A DNA stretch of 64,000 bases, from the NCBI RefSeq assembly GCF_014490575.1, contig NZ_CP061033.1, forward strand, positions 930,001-994,000. Reading direction: 5' to 3'. A program made the translations under genes and the position numbers. Source of the DNA: Corynebacterium zhongnanshanii. GTDB taxonomy: Bacteria; Actinomycetota; Actinomycetes; Mycobacteriales; Mycobacteriaceae. Shown here one piece after another: positions 18,215 to 26,425 of the stretch (its first letter is position 1; every line of letters starts with the position of its first letter). The notes beneath the pieces are model-generated. The model saw only the letters and a list, made by a program, of their open reading frames with translations, was not told the origin of the DNA and did not search any database.

Positions 18215-19218
18215 GCCTGCTCCTTACCCGCAGCCCGCGTCAGCAACGCCACAATATCTGCGACAACATCAGGCGGCGCGGTGACCACGGCGTCGGGGGC
18301 ATAACTTGCCGCAGCACGGACAATCGTATCCCGATCGATCGGGCCGATTGTCCCGTCGGCATTGCACATCGCCTTGAGCTCCTGCGCGCCGGGGCCCGGG
18401 AACTCCACGGTGACCGTCACACGCTGACCCGTGCGGGCCAGTCCCTGTTCGATCAGTTCCATCGGCGTGCCCCCAGGCACTTCCTGCTGGCCGGGAGTGT
18501 CCGTGACCTCGATAGAGTCAATCCGGGACAGGCGGAACGTGCGCTGCGCGCCGCGATCCACATCAAAACCCGTCAGGTACATCTTCCCGCCGATGGCGCC
18601 GAAGGCCCATGGTTCCAAACGGCGCTCCACCGGCTCCTCAACCAGCGACGGGTAGTAATAAAACTCGATAACCTTATGCTCATCCAGCCCCCGGAACATC
18701 GCATCCAGACTGTCAGCATCCAGCGTGGTCATATCCGGAACATTGGATAACACCATGGAGGAATCTGTGCGGCTTATTCCCAGCGCGGATAATTTCGCAT
18801 ACGCAGATTGCGCTGCCGTGCTCATATTCTTGGAATGAGCCCACAGGCCCGCGGCACTAATGACCTCAGCCTCGGCATCCGTGAATTCAATATCGGGAAG
18901 CTCAAAATCTTCGCGGCTAATGCTCCACACAGATTCCTTGCGCGACGAACGGCCAGAGACGGCAAACGAGTCATCCTCCACCTCTGTGAGCGTGGTGGTG
19001 ATGTGCACCCCCGCCCGCGCTAACGTGGCCCGATCGCGACGCAGCATCTGTTCCTGGGTGTGGCGGTTGACCTCGCGCGCCGGGCGCTTATAGCCGTCCA
19101 CATTCTCCAGAATCCAGGTCACGCTGCGGGGACCATAATTAATCAACGCAATAACCAGGTTGAAGAGGCGCTCAGCGCCTTCTTCCCACGTCACAGCGAC
19201 AGGCTGATTAGCATTCAT
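18211..19218 (-). CDS. pafB: WYL-domain transcription regulator PafB
   Basis: A 335-aa partner of PafC, with a winged-HTH N-terminus (ERLFNLVIALINYGPRSVTW, then EVNRHTQEQMLRRDRATL) and a WYL domain (IEFYYYPSLVEEPVERRLEPWAF). I start at the ATG at 19218 (MNANQPVAVTW), 13 nt after the pafA stop; the open frame runs 36 codons further into pafA without family sequence. Together with PafC it should sense DNA damage, perhaps through a nucleic-acid ligand of the WYL domains. Confidence 0.88.
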   Translation of the reverse strand: MNANQPVAVTWEEGAERLFNLVIALINYGPRSVTWILENVDGYKRPAREVNRHTQEQMLRRDRATLARAGVHITTTLTEVEDDSFAVSGRSSRKESVWSISREDFELPDIEFTDAEAEVISAAGLWAHSKNMSTAAQSAYAKLSALGISRTDSSMVLSNVPDMTTLDADSLDAMFRGLDEHKVIEFYYYPSLVEEPVERRLEPWAFGAIGGKMYLTGFDVDRGAQRTFRLSRIDSIEVTDTPGQQEVPGGTPMELIEQGLARTGQRVTVTVEFPGPGAQELKAMCNADGTIGPIDRDTIVRAAASYAPDAVVTAPPDVVADIVALLTRAAGKEQA

Positions 19219-19231
19219 GAGTTTTCCCAGC

Positions 19232-20806
19232 CTAGGACAGATCCAAATGCGTAGGGGTTCGCAGGCACACCTTATTGCCGCCGCCGTTGAGGATTCCGCT
19301 GATCTTATCTTCGAAATCCAAGCCACAGTCCTTACAGTGCGAATCCTGAGCGCCGAAACTACACATGCTCAGCACCATTTCATCCACATCGCTATTGATG
19401 TGGGCAAAAGGATCACCCAGCATCGTTTCCCAGCCGCCTTCGCCGTTGATTTTCAGCCGGGTCCAGTCCACCGTGATGCTCACATTGTTATCGCGAGCGG
19501 CCCTCAAAAATGCGCCTCGCAGAGCCGCCCTGGTGGTTTCCGGCGCATGGGCCTGCGCATGCCGAATCTCCTCCTGCGTGAGCAGCGTCTTGGCAAACCC
19601 ACGCTTGGCGAGGACATGGAACAGGCCGCGATCAGGGTGAATATCGTGATAGGTCAGATCCACCTGCGCCAGGCGGGGATCACAGGCGTCCAGATTATTG
19701 CGCTCGGCCATGCGGTCCATGAGCGTCTTCTTGATCACCCAGTCCACCTCGGTCGCGACGGGAGAGAAATCCCCGCTGTCGAAGCAGTCAAGAACACGGC
19801 CCCACAGATCCACCACTGGCAGCAACTGTGCGGCAGGAGTTCCCAGCCACCGGCCGTGTTCATCCTGCTCAGGTTCCGGACGGTCCTTCAGCCAGCATAG
19901 CGCGGCATCCAAGAACGCACGCTGGATCTCCAACGGTGTGGCTACCCCGCCCCCGCGCAGGTTCAGCTCCACTGTGCCTGTGAAGTCACGAGAGACGTCG
20001 CGGATAGAGCGAATCTCATTGGCCATCTCGAAGTTCGGAAGCGCCACGCCAGCCTCGATCATCTCCAACACCAGCAGTGTGGAACCGATCTTCAGTGCCG
20101 TCGTCACCTCCGACATGTTGGAGTCTCCCACGATCACGTGCAGGCGCCGGTAGCGAGAGGAATCCGCATGCGGCTCATCGCGAGTATTGATAATCGGGCG
20201 CGACCGCGTGGTGGCGCTGGACACACCCTCCCACATGTGATCGGCGCGCTGGCTCATGCTGAAGCCGGCCTCTACCTGGTCGTTCGGGGTTCCCATCGAG
20301 GGCGTGACCAGCTTGCCCGCGCCGCACAACAGCTGGCGCGTCACCAGAAACGGCAGAAGCTGGCGGGACAGACCTTTGAGGGACACGTCGCGCCCCACCA
20401 GGTAGTTCTCGTGGCAGCCGTAGGAATTGCCCAAGGAATCCGTGTTGTTCTTTAGCAGGTACACCGACCCGCCCACGCCTTTGGCAGCCAAGGCCTCCTC
20501 CGCGCGCACGGCCAGGTCGTGCACCATCATGTCGCCCGCGCGGTCGTGCGCGATCAGCTGGTGCAGCGAGTCGCACTCCGCCGTAGCAACCTCCGGGTGA
20601 GAGCCCACGTCCAAATACAGCCGGGAGGCGTTATCCGCATAGATGTTGGACGAACGATGCTGCTCCACAATCGGAGCAAACAGCTGACGCGAAATTTCAT
20701 CCGGGCCCAGTCGGCGAGAAGAATTCAGCACATTGGTGATGCCGTATTCGGTTTCTACACCCATGATTCGCCGAATGTGGGCGCCGGATACAGATACAGA
20801 GGACAC
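19232..20806 (-). CDS. pafA: Pup-protein ligase PafA
   Basis: A 524-aa carboxylate-amine ligase of the glutamine-synthetase-like Pup-ligase fold. It phosphorylates the C-terminal Glu of Pup and joins it to substrate lysines. IMGVETEYGITN carries the Mg-binding Glu, and LYLDVGSHPEVATAECDS, FKNNTDSLGNSYGCHENYLV-type sequence (YLLKNNTDS here) and TRDEPHADSS are diagnostic. It starts 14 nt after pup. In proteasome-bearing actinobacteria prcB and prcA lie downstream of pup and pafA is further away; here pup and pafA are directly adjacent. Confidence 0.95.
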   Translation of the reverse strand: MSSVSVSGAHIRRIMGVETEYGITNVLNSSRRLGPDEISRQLFAPIVEQHRSSNIYADNASRLYLDVGSHPEVATAECDSLHQLIAHDRAGDMMVHDLAVRAEEALAAKGVGGSVYLLKNNTDSLGNSYGCHENYLVGRDVSLKGLSRQLLPFLVTRQLLCGAGKLVTPSMGTPNDQVEAGFSMSQRADHMWEGVSSATTRSRPIINTRDEPHADSSRYRRLHVIVGDSNMSEVTTALKIGSTLLVLEMIEAGVALPNFEMANEIRSIRDVSRDFTGTVELNLRGGGVATPLEIQRAFLDAALCWLKDRPEPEQDEHGRWLGTPAAQLLPVVDLWGRVLDCFDSGDFSPVATEVDWVIKKTLMDRMAERNNLDACDPRLAQVDLTYHDIHPDRGLFHVLAKRGFAKTLLTQEEIRHAQAHAPETTRAALRGAFLRAARDNNVSITVDWTRLKINGEGGWETMLGDPFAHINSDVDEMVLSMCSFGAQDSHCKDCGLDFEDKISGILNGGGNKVCLRTPTHLDLS

Positions 20807-20820
20807 AGCTTCAGAGATTC

Positions 20821-21024
20821 CTACTGCCCGCCCTTTTGAACATAGGAGCGCACAAACTCCTCCGCGTTGCTTTCCAGCAATCCGTCGATCTCATCTAAAA
20901 GATCATCGGTGCCGGAAACCTTCAGGTTCTCCTGGCCACCCGTGACGGAATTCGGGTCAAAAATGCTGTCATTATCGCCGCGACTGCCGCCGGCGTTGAC
21001 CTGTCCAGATCCACCTGTCGTCAT
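20821..21024 (-). CDS. pup: Prokaryotic ubiquitin-like protein Pup
   Basis: A 67-aa, largely disordered modifier. The acidic helical region (about 35-58, [20 protein letters not shown]) binds Arc/Mpa and PafA, and the protein ends YVQKGGQ. The terminal Gln means that Dop must deamidate it to Glu before ligation, as in mycobacteria. The Gly/Ser-rich N-terminus is the part engaged by the ATPase. GGAAGGAG lies upstream. It sits between dop and pafA, all on the minus strand. Confidence 0.96.
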   Translation of the reverse strand: MTTGGSGQVNAGGSRGDNDSIFDPNSVTGGQENLKVSGTDDLLDEIDGLLESNAEEFVRSYVQKGGQ

Positions 21025-21074
21025 GGTGTGCGCTCCTTCCCATGTTTATTCCACGCCAATAGCACAAGTGTACT

Positions 21075-22658
21075 CTAGCCCACACCGACCACCTTGGTGG
21101 GTTGTGCCGCGGCGATGCCGTGAACTACCTCCTCCAGGGGGCTAATGGAGTCCGACGCCGGCGCGCTGGACGAATAGCACGGGAACAAATCCCCCACCTC
21201 GCGGTGAGTAAAGCCCACGGGCTGGTCCAGGAGAACGCGGGTGGCCTGATGGTCCTGCCACGGGGTGTCCAACACAATGGAGTCCCAGTTCGCGGCCAGT
21301 ACCTGCTGGGAATAGGCACCCACCAGCTGCCCGCGCAGCCAGGCGCGGGTATCACGCGGTGGGCACACCACCGCGTGATCGATGTCCTTCTGGGACACCA
21401 GCGTGCGCATACGTCCCTTACGCACCAAGGCGTAATACAGCCCACGAGCAGGATCAATATCGCTGTACTGAATATCCACCAGAGCCATCCGCGGGTCCGA
21501 CCACTCCACACCTCGAGCGCGGTAAGCGTTGAGCAGCGCCAGCTTCGCCGTCCAATCCAGCCGATCCGCAGTGGACAGGGGGTCGCGCTCCAAGTCATTC
21601 AAGATCTGGGCCCACAGGCGCAGGACCTGGCGATCGTCGTCCTCAGCCATGGGAACACCGAACCAACCCGCGTTGTCCAGCGTGGACTCCACGCGGGACA
21701 GGATCTCGCGCTGCACCTGGATCGCAGTCATGGAGCGATTGCCGTAGAATTTCAGCTCTTCGGACACGCTCAAGTCCCGACTGACCTGCTGAACGGCTGG
21801 AACAGGGTCCAGCAGCGCCAGATCGGAAAAGTCCGCACCGTGCTGGACCGCGGCCAGCACCAACGCAGTCGTACCGAACTTCAAGTAGGCCGCGGTTTCG
21901 GACATGTTGGCGTCGCCAATAATGACGTGCAAACGGCGCCACTGATCGGCATCTGCGTGCGGCTCGTCGCGCGTATTAATAATTCCACGGTTCAGCGTGG
22001 TTTCCAGGGAAATGTCCGTCTCGATATAATCCGCACGCTGGGAAATCTGAAAGCCTTCCGTGCCCCCTGTGGCACCCAGGCCCACTCGTCCTGCGCCGGT
22101 GAAAATCTGGCGCGTCACAAAGTGAGGAATCAATGCCTGCTGCATGCGTTGCACATCAACGTCGCGGGGGAACAGATAATTCTCGTGAGAGCCATAGGAC
22201 GCACCTTTTCCATCCACATTATTCTTGTAGATTTTCAGCTCTGGCTGCCCGTCCACCTGTCCCGAGGCCTGAGCTGCCTGGTGCATAATCACGTCCCCCG
22301 CTTTATCCCACACCACGGCGTCATAGGCGTTCGTGGTCTCTGGCGAGGAATACTCCGGGTGGGCATGGTCCACATAAAAGCGCGCGCCGGAACCAGTAAT
22401 CACATTCGCCGCACCAATTGCATTCGGATCCATCACCGGCGCCGCACCCGAACGATAACGCCGCAAATCAAAACCGCGAAGATCCCGCAGTGGAGACTCA
22501 TTCTCGTAATCCCAGCGCGTTCGGCGGTTAATCCCCTGGCCGCTAGTATCCGCATAGGCAACAACAGCCTGGGTGCTGGTGATGATCGGACTGATGTCCG
22601 GATCATCCACAGCCACAATTCCGTATTCCGTTTCCGAACCAATGATGTGACGCCCCAT
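21075..22658 (-). CDS. dop: Pup deamidase/depupylase Dop
   Basis: A 527-aa paralogue of PafA that converts Pup Gln to Glu and also removes Pup from substrates. It begins MGRHIIGSETEYGIVA, and the long segment near residues 35-75 (AYADTSGQGINRR..., RDLRGFDL) is the Dop-specific loop missing in PafA. FYVDHAHPEYSSPET and NTRDEPHADADQW are conserved. It lies 27 nt downstream of arc and 50 nt upstream of pup, in the usual order. Confidence 0.95.
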   Translation of the reverse strand: MGRHIIGSETEYGIVAVDDPDISPIITSTQAVVAYADTSGQGINRRTRWDYENESPLRDLRGFDLRRYRSGAAPVMDPNAIGAANVITGSGARFYVDHAHPEYSSPETTNAYDAVVWDKAGDVIMHQAAQASGQVDGQPELKIYKNNVDGKGASYGSHENYLFPRDVDVQRMQQALIPHFVTRQIFTGAGRVGLGATGGTEGFQISQRADYIETDISLETTLNRGIINTRDEPHADADQWRRLHVIIGDANMSETAAYLKFGTTALVLAAVQHGADFSDLALLDPVPAVQQVSRDLSVSEELKFYGNRSMTAIQVQREILSRVESTLDNAGWFGVPMAEDDDRQVLRLWAQILNDLERDPLSTADRLDWTAKLALLNAYRARGVEWSDPRMALVDIQYSDIDPARGLYYALVRKGRMRTLVSQKDIDHAVVCPPRDTRAWLRGQLVGAYSQQVLAANWDSIVLDTPWQDHQATRVLLDQPVGFTHREVGDLFPCYSSSAPASDSISPLEEVVHGIAAAQPTKVVGVG

Positions 22659-22685
22659 GGGACTTCCCTTCTAACTCAGCCGTTC

Positions 22686-24314
22686 CTAGAACAAAGACAT
22701 GTCCACCACGCGCTTGGACGTATGGCCATAAATCCGAGCCCACTCCGCAGGATTCGTGGTATCCGGAAGGTCCTCATTGTCATGAGCCTCCTTCGCGACC
22801 GCCGCAGTAATGTGCTCAAACGTCAGACCGTGCGGGGCGCGCTCCCCCGACTCCGACGCAGCATCATGCGCATTTCCGATCGCCTCTTTGACCGCCAAGG
22901 TCTTCGCGCGATCCACGATGTTGGCCAGCATCGCTCCTGACAGGAAGTCGGACCAATACAAGTCCTGGGCAGTGCCATCGGCAAAGTGCAGACGTACATA
23001 CCGGTGCTCATCGTCCTGAATAAACACCTGGCGCACAATCTCCTGGCGAAGAGCATCCGCCGCGGCCTCAGGAGACCCGTACTCCTCCAGCAGCGCAGGA
23101 TGAATGGGGGTATCCGCCGTCAAATGCTTCGAGAGGATATCGGATGCCGCGCTGGCGTCGGGACGTTCGATACGGATCTTCACATCCAAACGACCCGGGC
23201 GCAAAATAGCAGGATCAATCAACTCCTCCCTATTCGACGCACCAATAACGATCACATTCTCCACCCCCTCAACACCATCCAATTCCGCCAGCAACTGCGG
23301 AACCACCGTGGACTCCATATCCGAAGACACGCCCGTGCCACGCGTCCGGAACAGAGCCTCCATCTCATCGAAAAACACAATCACCGGACGGCCAGAACTC
23401 GCCGCACGCCGAGCCTGCTCAAAAATCTGACGCAACTGCCGCTCCGTCTCGCCCACAAACTTATTCAACAGCTCAGGGCCCTTAATGTTCAGGAAGTAGC
23501 TCACATCCGAATCCCCCACAGACGTTGCCAAAGAATTCGCTACAGCCTTCGCAATCAACGTCTTTCCATTACCCGGAGGGCCATACAACAACACGCCCTT
23601 CGGAGGCCGCAAACCGTACTCCGTGTACACCTCCGGGTGCAAAAACGGCAGCTCCACCGCATCGCGAATCTGCTCAATCTGACGCGACAAACCACCAATA
23701 TCCGAGTAGTTAATGTCCGGCACTTCCTCCAACACCAGACTCGTGACCTCAGTGCGCGACACAGCCTCAAAAGCCCACCCGGACTTACGGTCCACAATCA
23801 CCGACTGGCCCGGCGTGATGTCCTTATTCAACACATCCTCACGCAAACGCCCCGCAGCCTTCACCACGGACTCCTCGCCCAACTTATCGGCCACAATCAA
23901 CCGCTCGCCCACGATCTCCACAACCTGGGCAACATCGCCGGAATCCTCATAGCCTGAGGCCTCCACCACCTGCTGGCCCTCCCCCAAACGCACCGTCGAA
24001 CCAGGAATCAAACTCGACCGCTCCACCAGCGGAGACACCTGCAAACGCATACGCCGACCCGCCGTAAACACCTCGGCCGTCAAGCCCTTTGGATTCACCT
24101 CCAACAACGTCCCATACGTGTTCGGAGGCTCCGCCAACGCCTCCAGCCGGCTATTCATCTCCTCCAACTTCTCCCGGCTGGACTTCAACATCTCTACCAA
24201 CTTGGCATTACGCGCACCCAACGTCCGGTTCGCGATCTGAAGCTCACGAACCGAACGCGGTCCCTCAGACTCAGAAGAAGAATCCTTCGGGTCACTGTGA
24301 AAAGTCTCAGTCAT
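22686..24314 (-). CDS. arc: Proteasome-associated-type AAA ATPase Arc (Mpa/ARC family)
   Basis: A 542-aa ring ATPase that binds pupylated proteins. An N-terminal coiled coil (about 22-62, ending AEPPNTYG) is followed by OB domains, then one AAA module with Walker A GPPGNGKTLIAKAVA, Walker B VIVFFDEMEALF and an arginine-finger region. The protein ends VVDMSLF; the C-terminal GQYL-type tail that docks Mpa/ARC on the 20S proteasome is missing, in line with the absence of prcBA here. I choose ATG 24314; a TTG at 24326 in frame has its ribosome site too close. Corynebacterial Arc is known to unfold pupylated substrates such as ferritin without degrading them. Confidence 0.94.
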   Translation of the reverse strand: MTETFHSDPKDSSSESEGPRSVRELQIANRTLGARNAKLVEMLKSSREKLEEMNSRLEALAEPPNTYGTLLEVNPKGLTAEVFTAGRRMRLQVSPLVERSSLIPGSTVRLGEGQQVVEASGYEDSGDVAQVVEIVGERLIVADKLGEESVVKAAGRLREDVLNKDITPGQSVIVDRKSGWAFEAVSRTEVTSLVLEEVPDINYSDIGGLSRQIEQIRDAVELPFLHPEVYTEYGLRPPKGVLLYGPPGNGKTLIAKAVANSLATSVGDSDVSYFLNIKGPELLNKFVGETERQLRQIFEQARRAASSGRPVIVFFDEMEALFRTRGTGVSSDMESTVVPQLLAELDGVEGVENVIVIGASNREELIDPAILRPGRLDVKIRIERPDASAASDILSKHLTADTPIHPALLEEYGSPEAAADALRQEIVRQVFIQDDEHRYVRLHFADGTAQDLYWSDFLSGAMLANIVDRAKTLAVKEAIGNAHDAASESGERAPHGLTFEHITAAVAKEAHDNEDLPDTTNPAEWARIYGHTSKRVVDMSLF

Positions 24315-24423
24315 CGTGGAGTACAACCCCTCTCAAATGGGAAGAAAATAATGTCGAAAACCAACGGAACAAAAAACGGTAAAAGTAATGAAAACGAAAA
24401 ACCTCAGGCGGCAGCGCCCACGC

Positions 24424-25257
24424 CTAGCGCCGCGCCCTCCGCTGAGGGCGCGGCGCGGTCACACCATCAGCTAGGCGTCGGGCTAAAATCAAAAAGGCAG
24501 TATGGGCATTCATCCGGTGCTCAGGGCGCGTCGCTAAACCCTCCACCTTCCACTCACGCACCAAAGACTCCCACGCCTTCGGCTCCGTGAAACAACCCAG
24601 CTCGCGAATCCCCTCCATCACCTTCATCAACTGCGGCACCGTCGCCACATACGTCATAAACACCCCACCAGGAATAAGAACATCCTTCACCGTGTCCAAC
24701 ATCTCCCACGGCTCCAACATATCCAGCAACACACGGTCAACCTCCCCCACATCAGCCTTCGTCACGCCCTTCAAATCCCCCAAACGCACATCCCAATTCT
24801 CGGGATGGCCGCCGAAATACTCACGCACATTACTTTCGGCATACTCCAAATGATCCTCACGGATCTCATAAGAAATAACTTTCCCCCGCTCGCCCACCGC
24901 ACGTAGCAGCCACGTCGACATAGCGCCAGAACCAGCGCCCGCCTCCAACACCGTCGCACCAGGGAAAATATCACCCTCAACCAGGATCTGCGCCGCATCC
25001 TTAGGATAAATCACCGCAGCACCACGCGGCATCGACAACACATGATCCACCAACAGATGCCGGAAGCACAGATAATCAGCGCCCGTGGACGAGGTCACCA
25101 CCGTGCCCTCGTCAGAGCCAATAATCTCGTCATGCTTGATCTCGCCCTTATGCGTGAAAAAGCTCTGGCCTTCCTCCAACGTAATAGTGAAATGCCGCCG
25201 CTTAGCGTCCGTCAATTGAACACGATCGCCAGCCTGAAAAGGTCCAGAATAAGCCAT
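24424..25257 (-). CDS. trmI: tRNA (adenine-58-N1)-methyltransferase TrmI
   Basis: A 277-aa SAM-dependent enzyme that makes m1A58 in the T loop of tRNA. The N-terminal beta domain starts MAYSGPFQAGDRVQL; the Rossmann domain carries VLEAGAGSGAMSTWL (SAM motif I), and VDRVLLDMLEPWE is the conserved catalytic Asp region. It lies upstream of arc, as in mycobacteria (Rv2118c). The last codons lie inside a 13-bp perfect hairpin. AAGGA is 13 nt upstream of the start, which is long, but no closer site exists. Confidence 0.93.
   Translation of the reverse strand: MAYSGPFQAGDRVQLTDAKRRHFTITLEEGQSFFTHKGEIKHDEIIGSDEGTVVTSSTGADYLCFRHLLVDHVLSMPRGAAVIYPKDAAQILVEGDIFPGATVLEAGAGSGAMSTWLLRAVGERGKVISYEIREDHLEYAESNVREYFGGHPENWDVRLGDLKGVTKADVGEVDRVLLDMLEPWEMLDTVKDVLIPGGVFMTYVATVPQLMKVMEGIRELGCFTEPKAWESLVREWKVEGLATRPEHRMNAHTAFLILARRLADGVTAPRPQRRARR
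24427..24456 (-). terminator. GC-rich hairpin inside the 3' end of trmI
   Basis: A perfect 13-bp stem with a 4-nt loop (24427-24439 / 24444-24456) ends immediately before the TAG. It encodes the PRPQRRARR tail. On the minus strand a U-rich GGTTTTTCGTTTTC follows about 30-45 nt later. It may be a transcript end or 3' stabiliser; direct termination is uncertain. Confidence 0.4.
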
Positions 25258-25401
25258 GACGGTGGAAAGTCCTTCGCTGATAGAGAGTACGTACCCTCTG
25301 ATCCTAGTTGCCCCAGCCGCGATGTGCGCTGGCGGGGGCGATCCACGGGTTCAAGCATTGTCCACGACCAGGCAATACCGCTAAAGTATCTGCCGTCGGT
25401 G

Positions 25402-25448
25402 AATACACCAGCAGACATGAATACACCGGCTGACATGTAGCAGACATG
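25402..25448 (+). repeat. Two 18-bp direct repeats plus partial third, upstream of yoaK
   Basis: AATACACCAGCAGACATG (25402-25419) and AATACACCGGCTGACATG (25420-25437) are head-to-tail, followed by AGCAGACATG (25439-25448). Read in frame they give the six-residue repeat NTPADM. Each ends in ATG; the last two ATGs are followed at once by stop codons (ATGTAG, ATGTAA). They lie just before the yoaK ribosome site. Confidence 0.7.
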
Positions 25449-25463
25449 TAAAGGACACAACCG

Positions 25464-26141
25464 ATGATCAACTTCCGCCTGGGAGAACGCATCCTAGCCC
25501 TGGCCCTTACCTTCGTTGCGGGGTACGTGGACTCGGTGGGATTCATCCATCTTGGCGGCGTGTTCCTGTCCTTCATGTCCGGCAATACCACGCGCTCGGC
25601 AACCTCGCTGGTGGAAGGGAACGTAAACCAGGCTACGCTGGCGGGCTCGTGCATCATCCTGTTTCTGATCGGCGTGATGACTGGAGCGCTCATTACCCGC
25701 CTGAGTACTAGGACGTGGGATGTGTACCGCGGTCGCGAGGCGGTGATGTGGAGCATCACTGCGGTGTTTGGGATCACCACGCTGCTGATCCTGGCAGACA
25801 TGGAACACATCGCGATCCTCAGCCTGTCCGTGGGCATCGGCATGATGAACAGTGTGTTTGAACGCAATGGAGAAGTCTCCATTCCCCTTACCTACATGAC
25901 AGGCACGTTGGTGAAGATGGGGCAACGCTTCGTGGACGCGTTCTTTGGTGGCAAGCACCTGGTCTGGATTCTGCATCTGGCGCTGTGGATCTCTTTGTCT
26001 ACCGGGGCGATTGTGGGGGCTTTGATGTATCACCACTACCAGCTGACCTCCGTGGCGTGGATATTCCTGGTGATCTTGGTGTGCGCTGCTGCGAATCAGC
26101 TTGTCAGGCGCCACAGGCGGAAGCATGGCCTGCCTTTGTGA
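25464..26141 (+). CDS. YoaK-family (DUF1275) membrane protein
   Basis: A 225-aa protein with about six hydrophobic segments. Family features are the N-terminal LTFVAGYVDSVGFIHLGGVFLSFMSGNTT and the later MNSVFERNGEVSIPLTYMTGTLVKMG. Members are predicted small-molecule transporters or channels with no established substrate. AAAGGA is 8 nt before the ATG. Repeats with tiny ATG-stop elements precede the ribosome site. It is divergent from trmI. Confidence 0.85.
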   Translation: MINFRLGERILALALTFVAGYVDSVGFIHLGGVFLSFMSGNTTRSATSLVEGNVNQATLAGSCIILFLIGVMTGALITRLSTRTWDVYRGREAVMWSITAVFGITTLLILADMEHIAILSLSVGIGMMNSVFERNGEVSIPLTYMTGTLVKMGQRFVDAFFGGKHLVWILHLALWISLSTGAIVGALMYHHYQLTSVAWIFLVILVCAAANQLVRRHRRKHGLPL

Positions 26142-26425
26142 TGCTGGCGTGTGATGCTGTTTGCAGTTTTCTTGTGATGTTGTCTGCAGGCTTCTCTGCA
26201 TGTAGGGCGTCTTTACATACAAGCCTTTTCTCCATCCAGGTCCTCTTCACATCCAAGACGTCTCTACAAACAGCGGTGTCTGAGAACGTCGACTCGATCG
26301 CCTCCAGATTTTCGCGAAACTCTCTGACCAGCGCAAACGAAAATCTCCTTGTCATCGAGTCGACGTTCTGAGACACCGCCCCTACGTGCGCAGTGGAGAT
26401 AGGGCCTGGGACGGGATGTATTAGT
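26142..26425. other. Intergenic region holding a large palindrome
   Basis: No convincing gene is seen. Minus-strand and plus-strand frames here exist because of the 107-bp palindrome (26273-26379). Around 26160-26260 several short direct motifs occur (CTTCTCTGCATG, TCTTTACAT, TCTCTACA), without clear structure. Confidence 0.5.
26273..26379. repeat. Large imperfect inverted repeat (42-nt arms, 23-nt spacer)
   Basis: Arm 26273-26314 and the reverse complement of 26338-26379 agree at 34 of 42 positions: 9 matches, 1 mismatch, 16 matches (AGAACGTCGACTCGAT), a 7-nt unpaired block, then 9 matches (AGATTTTCG). The outer ends are GCGGTGTCT and AGACACCGC. Size and form suggest a MITE-like or REP/BIME-type intergenic element. 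No transposase or target duplication was seen. Confidence 0.75.

Noticed and set aside
21102..22940. 612-codon plus-strand frame opposite dop
   Set aside because: Shadow of dop, with His/Arg/Gln-rich composition and no family features.
24297..24590. Plus-strand small protein starting around 24351 (MSKTNGTKNGKSNEN)
   Set aside because: Overlaps the conserved 3' end of trmI, low complexity, weak ribosome site.
26104..26376. 90-codon minus-strand frame in the palindrome region
   Set aside because: Its N-terminal part is the palindrome arm itself and the mirror peptide is on the other strand; better explained as a repeat element.
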